Shown here in pieces: positions 40,686 to 45,868 of a stretch of DNA of 45,868 bases; position 1 is the stretch's first letter; the number at the start of each line of letters is the position of its first letter. Source of the stretch: CAYRPN01 sp964426135 (GTDB lineage Bacteria > Planctomycetota > Phycisphaerae > Phycisphaerales > Phycisphaeraceae); contig CAYRPN010000036.1 in NCBI GenBank assembly GCA_964426135.1, positions 1-45,868 on the forward strand. Direction: 5' to 3'. Both the position numbers and the translations under genes were made by a program. The notes under the pieces were generated by a model, which was not told where the DNA came from, did no database searches, and worked only from the letters and a program-made list of their open reading frames with translations.

Positions 40686-40764
40686 GGAGGAGGGAGATCA
40701 GAGAACAGAGAACAGAGGACAGAGAACAGAGATCAGAGAACGGAGATCAGAGGTCGGAAGGAAT
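40684..40764. repeat. Heptad array (CAGAGAA/CAGAGAT units)
   Basis: About ten 7-nt units (AGAGAAC, AGAGGAC, AGAGATC, GGAGATC, AGAGGTC) follow the STAS stop codon. No inverse array partner is visible before gspE. Confidence 0.85.
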
Positions 40765-40800
40765 AGAACAGTAAGAACTTGAAAACATGAGCGAATCAGG

Positions 40801-40822
40801 CATGGCCGCTTCAGCGGCCATG
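40801..40822. repeat. Perfect hairpin before gspE
   Basis: CATGGCCGCT (40801-40810) and AGCGGCCATG (40813-40822) form a 10-bp stem with a 2-nt gap, ending 8 nt before the gspE ATG at 40831. No SD separates them. It could occlude the ribosome or be a small repeat. Confidence 0.6.
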
Positions 40823-40830
40823 ACGCCCCC

Positions 40831-42588
40831 ATGAAACCCCAAGCCCCGAAAAAACGCATCGGCGAAGCGTTGCTGGAGAACGGCAGCGTCACGCCGCAGC
40901 AGCTCGACAAGGCGCTGGCCGAGCAGCGCCAGAGCGGGCGCAAGCTCGGCGAGATGCTCGTGGAGCAGGGCGTGATCAACTCCAGCACGCTGGTGCACGC
41001 CCTGGCCAAAGTCCACGGCGTCAGCGGCGTCACCCTGCGCCATGGCCTGATCGATCCGGCCATCATCAAGCTCATCAGCGACGAGGAAATGCAGCGCCTG
41101 CTCGCGATCCCCATGTTCAAGGTGCGCAGCACCCTCACTGTCGCCATGGCGGAGCCGCAGTCGCTGCCCGCCATCGACCGCCTGCGCCAGCTCACCGGGT
41201 GCAAAATTCGCCCCGTGCTCGCCCTGGAATCGAACATCCGCGAGTTCCTCAAGAAATACTCCTCCGGCGACGTCAACGTCGAGGCGTTTCTCACCTCGCT
41301 CGTGGAGAGCGATGTCGAAGTCGTCGAACGCGAGCAGATCGACGAAGGCCCCGCCACCGACCTCGACAAGATGGTCGAGGGCAGCCCGATCATCAACCTC
41401 GTCAACGTCGCGCTGCTTACGGCGATCAAGGACGGCGCCAGCGACATTCACGTCGAACCGGACAAGCGCGGCACGCGCGTGCGCTACCGCATCGACGGCA
41501 CGCTGCGCGATCTGATGAAACCGCCGATGGGCATGCACGCGGCGATCGTCAGCCGCGTGAAGGTCATCGGAAAAATGGACATCGCCGAGAAGCGCATGCC
41601 GCAGGAAGGCCGCGTGCGCATCATGGCGGAAGGCCGTGAGATCGACCTGCGCGTCAGTTCGATGCCCACGCTGCTGGGCGAGAAGTTGTGCATCCGCATC
41701 CTGGACAAGGCGAACCTGCGCGTGCGCCTGGAAGACCTGGGCTTCCGCAACGAAGCCATGATCACCTTCAAGCGCATTCTCAACCAGCCGCACGGACTCG
41801 TGCTGGTCACCGGCCCCACCGGCAGCGGCAAGACCACCACGCTCTACTCGGCGATGGATCTGCTGCGCAGCAGCGAACTGAACATCGTCACCGTCGAAGA
41901 CCCGGTGGAATATCAACTCGATCTCATCAACCAGACCAACGTGCAGGAATCCATCGGCCTGACCTTCGCCCGCTGCCTGCGCAGCATCCTGCGCCAGGAC
42001 CCGGACGTGATCATGGTCGGCGAGATTCGCGACGAGGAAACCGCTCGCGTCGCCGTGCAGGCGGCGCTCACCGGCCACCTCGTGCTGGCGACGCTGCACA
42101 CCAACGACGCGCCGGGCGCCGTCGCCCGCATGCTCGACATGGGCATTGAGCCGTACCTGCTTTCCAGCGCGATCAACGGCGTGGTGGCTCAGCGCCTGGC
42201 GCGCAATGTGTGCCCGTCCTGCGCCACCAAGTACTACCCCGACGCCACCGTTCTCCACGACGCAGGCCTCACCGACTCCACCGGCCGATCCTTCCGCAAG
42301 GGCGCCGGCTGCCCGCAGTGCCACAACGGCGGCTTCAAGGGCCGCATCGGCGTGTACGAGGTCATGGAGGTCACCGGTGACCTGCGCCGCCTGATTCATC
42401 GCGGCGCCGCCACGCACGAGCTGCGCGACAAGCTCCGCCAGCGCGGCGATCTGTCCTTGCACGATGAAGGCATCCTCCTGGCGATCGAAGGCAAAACCAG
42501 TCTCGAAGAAGCGCTGCGCGTCACGCGCAATGATGAAGTGGAAGTCGAAGAGAAGCCTGTCGCGCTCGAGCACCGGGAGGTCGCATGA
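40831..42588 (+). CDS. gspE: Type II secretion / type IV pilus assembly ATPase (GspE/PilB)
   Basis: The 585-residue ATPase has an N-terminal MshEN-like domain (about 8-150, RIGEALLENGSVTPQQLDKAL). The core begins at DGASDIHVEPDKRGTRVRYRIDG. Walker A is GPTGSGKTT (about 328), the Asp box is VTVEDPVEYQ, Walker B is PDVIMVGEIRDEETA and the His box is GHLVLATLHTND. A four-Cys zinc module follows (CPSC near 461 and CPQC near 490), diagnostic of GspE/PilB rather than PilT. It powers pseudopilin assembly. gspF overlaps its end by 4 nt, so the two are translationally coupled. Confidence 0.94.
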   Translation: MKPQAPKKRIGEALLENGSVTPQQLDKALAEQRQSGRKLGEMLVEQGVINSSTLVHALAKVHGVSGVTLRHGLIDPAIIKLISDEEMQRLLAIPMFKVRSTLTVAMAEPQSLPAIDRLRQLTGCKIRPVLALESNIREFLKKYSSGDVNVEAFLTSLVESDVEVVEREQIDEGPATDLDKMVEGSPIINLVNVALLTAIKDGASDIHVEPDKRGTRVRYRIDGTLRDLMKPPMGMHAAIVSRVKVIGKMDIAEKRMPQEGRVRIMAEGREIDLRVSSMPTLLGEKLCIRILDKANLRVRLEDLGFRNEAMITFKRILNQPHGLVLVTGPTGSGKTTTLYSAMDLLRSSELNIVTVEDPVEYQLDLINQTNVQESIGLTFARCLRSILRQDPDVIMVGEIRDEETARVAVQAALTGHLVLATLHTNDAPGAVARMLDMGIEPYLLSSAINGVVAQRLARNVCPSCATKYYPDATVLHDAGLTDSTGRSFRKGAGCPQCHNGGFKGRIGVYEVMEVTGDLRRLIHRGAATHELRDKLRQRGDLSLHDEGILLAIEGKTSLEEALRVTRNDEVEVEEKPVALEHREVA

Positions 42589-43823
42589 GACTGGCATACC
42601 GAGCCTGGGACGCAGCGGGGCGGGCGATCGCGGACGTGGTCGAAGCCGCCACCGCCGACGAAGCGCGCGAGAGTCTGCGCCGCCGCGGCCTGTTCGTCAC
42701 GGAGATCGGCGAATCCAACGAAGCCGCCAAGACCGCCGGCAGCGGCGGCGGTTCCTTCCTGCGCCGCAGACCCGGCAAGACCGCGCGAATGAAGATGCTC
42801 AGTTCCTTCTGCCGCCAGCTCTACGTCCTGGTGAAAACCGGCACGCCCGTGGTGCAGGCGCTTGAGGCTGTGGAGCGGCAGACGCGCGACGCCACGTTTC
42901 GCCAGGTGGTCACCTCGGTGCGCACCCGCGTGGAGGAAGGCATTCCACTCTCCGAAGCCATGCAGGCACACGGCGATTTCTTCGACCCCGTCTCCCGCAG
43001 CCTCATCCATGCCGGCGAAACCGCCGGAAAGCTTCCCACCATGCTCGAACGGATCGGCGTGCTGGCGCGCAAGCAGGTGCAGCTCCGCAGCAACATCATG
43101 GGCGCGATGATCTACCCCACGCTGCTCATCAGTATTTCCATGAGCGTACTGGTCCTGATGATGACCTTCGTGCTGCCGCGATTCGCGACGATGTTTGAAG
43201 ACATGGACGCACCGCTGCCGCCGACGACCAAGGCTCTCATGGTGATCAGCGACATCCTGCGCAACTACTGGTGGGCGGTGATCGGCGGACTGGCGCTGAT
43301 CGTCGGCGGCTTCGTCGCGTGGCTCCGCACCGAAGGCGGGCAACGCATGCGCGACACCTTCCTCATTCGGGCGCCGGGCATCGGCGGCATCGTCCGCAAC
43401 TTCGCCACCGCCCGCATCGCACGCCTCACCGGCATCCTCCTGGACAGCTATCTGCCGCTGCTGGATGTCATCGCCCTGGTGAAGGAGAGCACGTCGAACT
43501 ACCACTACCGCACGATGCTCGGCAACGCGGAAAAGGCCGTGACCCACGGCGAGCCGATGAGTGCGGCGCTCGCCGATCCGAGCCTCATCAATCAGTCCGC
43601 GTACGAGGCGCTTCGCAACGGCGAGTCGACCGGCCAGATCGCGCCGCTCATGCTCACCGTGGCGGATTTCATGGAAGAGGAAAACGAAACGGTCGTGAAA
43701 TCGCTGACCAGCATTCTCGAGCCGGTCATCCTCATCGTGCTCGGACTGGTGATCGGTTTCGTGGCGATCAGCATGTTCCTGCCGCTGTTTGACCTGACGG
43801 CGGCGGTGAGCGGGAAGAAGTGA
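42585..43823 (+). CDS. gspF: Type II secretion / type IV pilus inner-membrane platform protein (GspF/PilC)
   Basis: The 412-residue protein has two GspF domains: SSFCRQLYVLVKTGTPVVQALEAVE with IHAGETAGKLPTMLERI, and the second copy with ARLTGILLDSYLPLLDVIALVKES and ALRNGESTGQIAPLM. Membrane helices lie near 175-200, 225-245 and 378-402. It recruits the ATPase and turns pseudopilins into the growing fibre. The start ATG lies in an ATGA overlap with gspE. The stop is followed by a heptad array. Confidence 0.94.
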   Translation: MRLAYRAWDAAGRAIADVVEAATADEARESLRRRGLFVTEIGESNEAAKTAGSGGGSFLRRRPGKTARMKMLSSFCRQLYVLVKTGTPVVQALEAVERQTRDATFRQVVTSVRTRVEEGIPLSEAMQAHGDFFDPVSRSLIHAGETAGKLPTMLERIGVLARKQVQLRSNIMGAMIYPTLLISISMSVLVLMMTFVLPRFATMFEDMDAPLPPTTKALMVISDILRNYWWAVIGGLALIVGGFVAWLRTEGGQRMRDTFLIRAPGIGGIVRNFATARIARLTGILLDSYLPLLDVIALVKESTSNYHYRTMLGNAEKAVTHGEPMSAALADPSLINQSAYEALRNGESTGQIAPLMLTVADFMEEENETVVKSLTSILEPVILIVLGLVIGFVAISMFLPLFDLTAAVSGKK

Positions 43824-43925
43824 GAGGACAGGGGACAGGAGACAGGAGACAGGGGACAGGAGACAGAGGACAGGGGACAGGAGGCAGGGGACGGGTTTGA
43901 TGTTTAGCGGAAACGCCGCAGGCGT
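43822..43925. repeat. GACAGGA heptad array plus TTTAGC half element
   Basis: Nine or ten GGACAGG/AGACAGG units begin at the gspF stop codon (43822-43894), followed by GTTTAGCGGAAACGCCGCAG (43902-43921), which continues GCGTCTGGA. The half element ends just before the pilM SD. Confidence 0.85.
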
Positions 43926-43943
43926 CTGGATCAGGAGGCGAAC

Positions 43944-45068
43944 ATGAGACTGTTGAAACGAGCAACTCGCGGACCGATCGGCGTCGATGTCGGCAGCCGG
44001 TGGATCAAGGCGGCACAGGTCTCCGGCCGCGGCGGCGGTGTCTGCATGGAAGCCGCGGCGCTGCTGCCGCGAGACACAGTCGAGGCTGTACCCAGTGAAT
44101 CCGAGATCGCGCAATTGGCGGATGTGCTGGATCGCCAGGGGTTTTCGGGCCGGCGAATTGTCCTCGCGCCATCTCCGCAGTGCCTGCTAGCCGCCACGGT
44201 CACTTTGCCTCCCCGCGGCTCCGGCGCGCCCTTGGAACAGATCGCGCGGATGGAACTGGCGCGCGTGCATCGCTGTGAACCGCAGAATCTCTCGCTGGCG
44301 TTCTGGGAGTTGCCGCAGGTGACCGGCGCGTCGGCGAAACAGAACGAGGGCACCGGCGCGCTCGCGGTGGCGTGCTCCAGCGAGCAGGCCAACCCGCTGC
44401 TCGACGCGTTCGAGGCGGCGGGGCTCGACGTCGTGGGACTGGACGTGCCGTGGCTGGCGCTTCGCCGCGCGTGTGCTCCGCAACTGGCGGAGACGGGCAA
44501 CGCCGTCACCGCCATCATCGACCTTGGCGGCAAGAGCGCCCGCGTTGTTGCGGTGCAGCAGGGCGTCATCGTGTACGAGCGGTCGCTGGGCGAGTCGGGC
44601 ATCGGCCGCGTCGGCGACCTGATCAAGTCCAAGCTCCAGTTGGATGACGAAGCGATCGAATATCTGCTGGCGGAAGTGGGGCTGTCGTCGGACGCAGGGG
44701 CGGCGGGCGATCGACGCCCGGATTCTTCGCGTGCGAAAGAAGACCGTCGTGAACGTGGCGGCGTGCCTGACCTGTACAAGGAGCCGCGACGGATCATCAC
44801 CGAGGTGCTCGACGCGCTGGCGGAGGAAGTCGCCACGTCGCTGGCGTACGTAGTCCAGCAGTATCGGGGCGGCGAAGTGGCGGGCGTTCTGCTGGCCGGC
44901 GGCGGGGCGGGCATCCCCGGCATCGACGCGCACCTGGAGAGCGCCCTGCAGGTGCAGGTTCGGGTCGCCCGACCCGGCGCACTGGCGCAGGTGCCGCCTC
45001 AACTGGCGAAGCAGGGAACGAACCCCGCTTTCATCGCCGCACTGGGGCTGGCGATGTATCAGGTGTGA
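43944..45068 (+). CDS. pilM: Pilus assembly protein PilM-like actin-fold ATPase
   Basis: The 374-residue protein has the actin-like ATP-binding motifs GVDVGSRWIKAAQV (13-26), ITTGG-type region IIDLGGKSARVVAVQQG and AGVLLAGGGAGIPGIDAHLE. It is a cytoplasmic partner that binds the PilN N-terminus. A charged insert (SSDAGAAGDRRPDSSRAKEDRR) near 250-275 is extra to the usual family. AGGAGG precedes the ATG. It follows gspF and precedes the PilN-like gene. Confidence 0.88.
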   Translation: MRLLKRATRGPIGVDVGSRWIKAAQVSGRGGGVCMEAAALLPRDTVEAVPSESEIAQLADVLDRQGFSGRRIVLAPSPQCLLAATVTLPPRGSGAPLEQIARMELARVHRCEPQNLSLAFWELPQVTGASAKQNEGTGALAVACSSEQANPLLDAFEAAGLDVVGLDVPWLALRRACAPQLAETGNAVTAIIDLGGKSARVVAVQQGVIVYERSLGESGIGRVGDLIKSKLQLDDEAIEYLLAEVGLSSDAGAAGDRRPDSSRAKEDRRERGGVPDLYKEPRRIITEVLDALAEEVATSLAYVVQQYRGGEVAGVLLAGGGAGIPGIDAHLESALQVQVRVARPGALAQVPPQLAKQGTNPAFIAALGLAMYQV

Positions 45069-45137
45069 GTTGGTGCGATCGAATTGAATTGCGCCAGCCG
45101 TGTGATCTCTGGTGGTAAATGCTTCGAGGCAACGATC

Positions 45138-45800
45138 ATGATTGAACAGGCCAATCTCATCCCGCCCGTGCGTCAGACGGCCCGCCGGCGTCGCAGCCGC
45201 GTCCGCTTCTGGATTTCGGCATGCACGGTGTACGCGCTGGTCCTCGTCGCCGCCGGCGGCGCGCTGCAGAGCGTGCTGGGCAGCACGGACTCGGTGCTGG
45301 AGTCGGAGGTGTCCGCGCTTTCGACGGAGATCAGCGGCACGAAGCGCGAGGTGGCACAGGTGCAGCCAAAGCTGGTTGAAGCGAAACTCACGCTGGCGGC
45401 GAGCCAGGCGGTGGGCAGTCAGCCGAACTGGAGCGTGCTGCTCACGCTCCTGGCCGATGCTCTGCGCGATCCTTCCTCGGCGGATGGCGAGAGCGATCTG
45501 GTGCTCTCCGCGTGCGAACTGGAGCGCGTGTCCGAACTGCCCTCCGGCGTGCCGCTGGCCATTGCCGGCGGCGGCGCCGCCAGCGCCGGCGGCGAAGCGG
45601 CGAAATCCATGACCGGCAAGCGGCGGTTCTCACTGCGTGTGGCCGGCGTCGGCAAGACGCAGGCGGTGATCTCGCAGTATGTGCTGCGGCTCGAGCAGAC
45701 GGGCTTGTTTGAACGTGTGACGCTGCTGGAAACGAAGCGGACCCCCTTTGTCAACGGCGAGGCGGTCGCGTTCAGGCTGGATTGTTTGCTGGGGAACTAA
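45138..45800 (+). CDS. PilN-like membrane assembly protein
   Basis: The 220-residue protein begins with the conserved-type NLIPP motif (MIEQANLIPPVRQ), which in PilN binds PilM. An Arg-rich stretch, one transmembrane helix (about 27-48), a coiled-coil segment (about 55-90) and a periplasmic alpha/beta domain with a RRFSLRVAGVGKTQAVISQYV strand-helix follow. The ATG at 45138 is chosen because GAGG precedes it and NLIPP falls near residue 6; a TTG at 45084 is in frame but unlikely. PilO would be expected next but the window ends. Confidence 0.82.
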   Translation: MIEQANLIPPVRQTARRRRSRVRFWISACTVYALVLVAAGGALQSVLGSTDSVLESEVSALSTEISGTKREVAQVQPKLVEAKLTLAASQAVGSQPNWSVLLTLLADALRDPSSADGESDLVLSACELERVSELPSGVPLAIAGGGAASAGGEAAKSMTGKRRFSLRVAGVGKTQAVISQYVLRLEQTGLFERVTLLETKRTPFVNGEAVAFRLDCLLGN

Positions 45801-45802
45801 GG

Positions 45803-45868
45803 AACGGGACCGGAATAAGTTCCCCATTTAGCCGGCGGGCTTGCCCGCCGAGACGCCCTCGGCGGGCA
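45803..45868. repeat. TTTAGCCGGCGGGC palindrome, cut by the window edge
   Basis: GGAATAAGTTCCCC is followed by ATTTAGCCGGCGGGCTTGCC, CGCCGAGACGCCC and TCGGCGGGCA. The head is identical to that of the tandem element at 5479. The AAGTTCCCC piece resembles the TIR at 34847. Confidence 0.75.

Noticed and set aside
42396..44114. 572-codon minus-strand open frame across gspF
   Set aside because: It begins in repeat DNA and is antisense to gspF and part of pilM, which are unambiguous.

Overview
The window is high-GC bacterial DNA that reads as a member of the Planctomycetota, possibly near the Phycisphaerae; the class is a guess. The markers are a DUF1501 protein with a Tat-type leader, a ThuA/PVC-dehydrogenase protein with a separate haem-binding partner, a PEP-CTERM protein, a pseudopilin with a C-terminal DGH motif, and a dihydropteroate-synthase-related (DUF6513-type) protein of the kind found with methanopterin-linked C1 metabolism. 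No phage, integrase, transposase or CRISPR array is visible.

Layout. 0.2-5.5 kb: four minus-strand envelope genes (PEP-CTERM protein, polytopic membrane protein, secreted helical protein, small membrane protein). 5.9-8.8 kb: a plus-strand set of an MBL-fold hydrolase, a retropepsin-like protease and an isocitrate/isopropylmalate dehydrogenase. 9-13.8 kb: a ThuA/PVC-dehydrogenase protein and a separate HEAT/cytochrome c protein. 14-16.1 kb: leuA on the minus strand behind a leader that encodes a leucine-rich peptide and an attenuator. 16.1-21 kb: MlaF- and MlaD-like lipid-transport genes, polX and a His-rich lipoprotein. 21.4-24.3 kb: a secreted protein and a DUF1501 protein. 24.6-28.9 kb: rpsB, tsf, the DUF6513-type gene and a 7Fe ferredoxin. 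29.5-37.8 kb: a cysteine desulfurase-like protein, DinB, ispD, a pseudopilin, a DsbD N-domain protein, an M20 peptidase, a SCO protein, a small membrane protein and tRNA-Gln(CUG). 38.3-45.8 kb: histidine kinase, STAS, gspE, gspF, pilM and pilN, a set for type II secretion or type IV pili.

The main discovery is upstream of leuA: a promoter, a 23-codon leader ORF with seven Leu codons in nine positions, and mutually exclusive hairpins ending in a U-tract terminator. This is a complete ribosome-mediated attenuator. The leader ORF begins only about 8 nt after the -10 box, so it is probably translated from a leaderless transcript. Several other genes without a Shine-Dalgarno (SD) sequence also have a -10-like hexamer 6-7 nt before the start codon.

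The second theme is repeats. Nearly every longer intergenic gap, and two coding regions, hold small inverted-pair elements resembling REPINs/MITEs, or arrays of 7- to 8-nt units. Many arrays face a reverse-complement partner array. Unit sequences differ between loci while the heptad period and dyad layout persist. Some repeats supply stop codons, signal-peptide residues, or the bases just before start codons.
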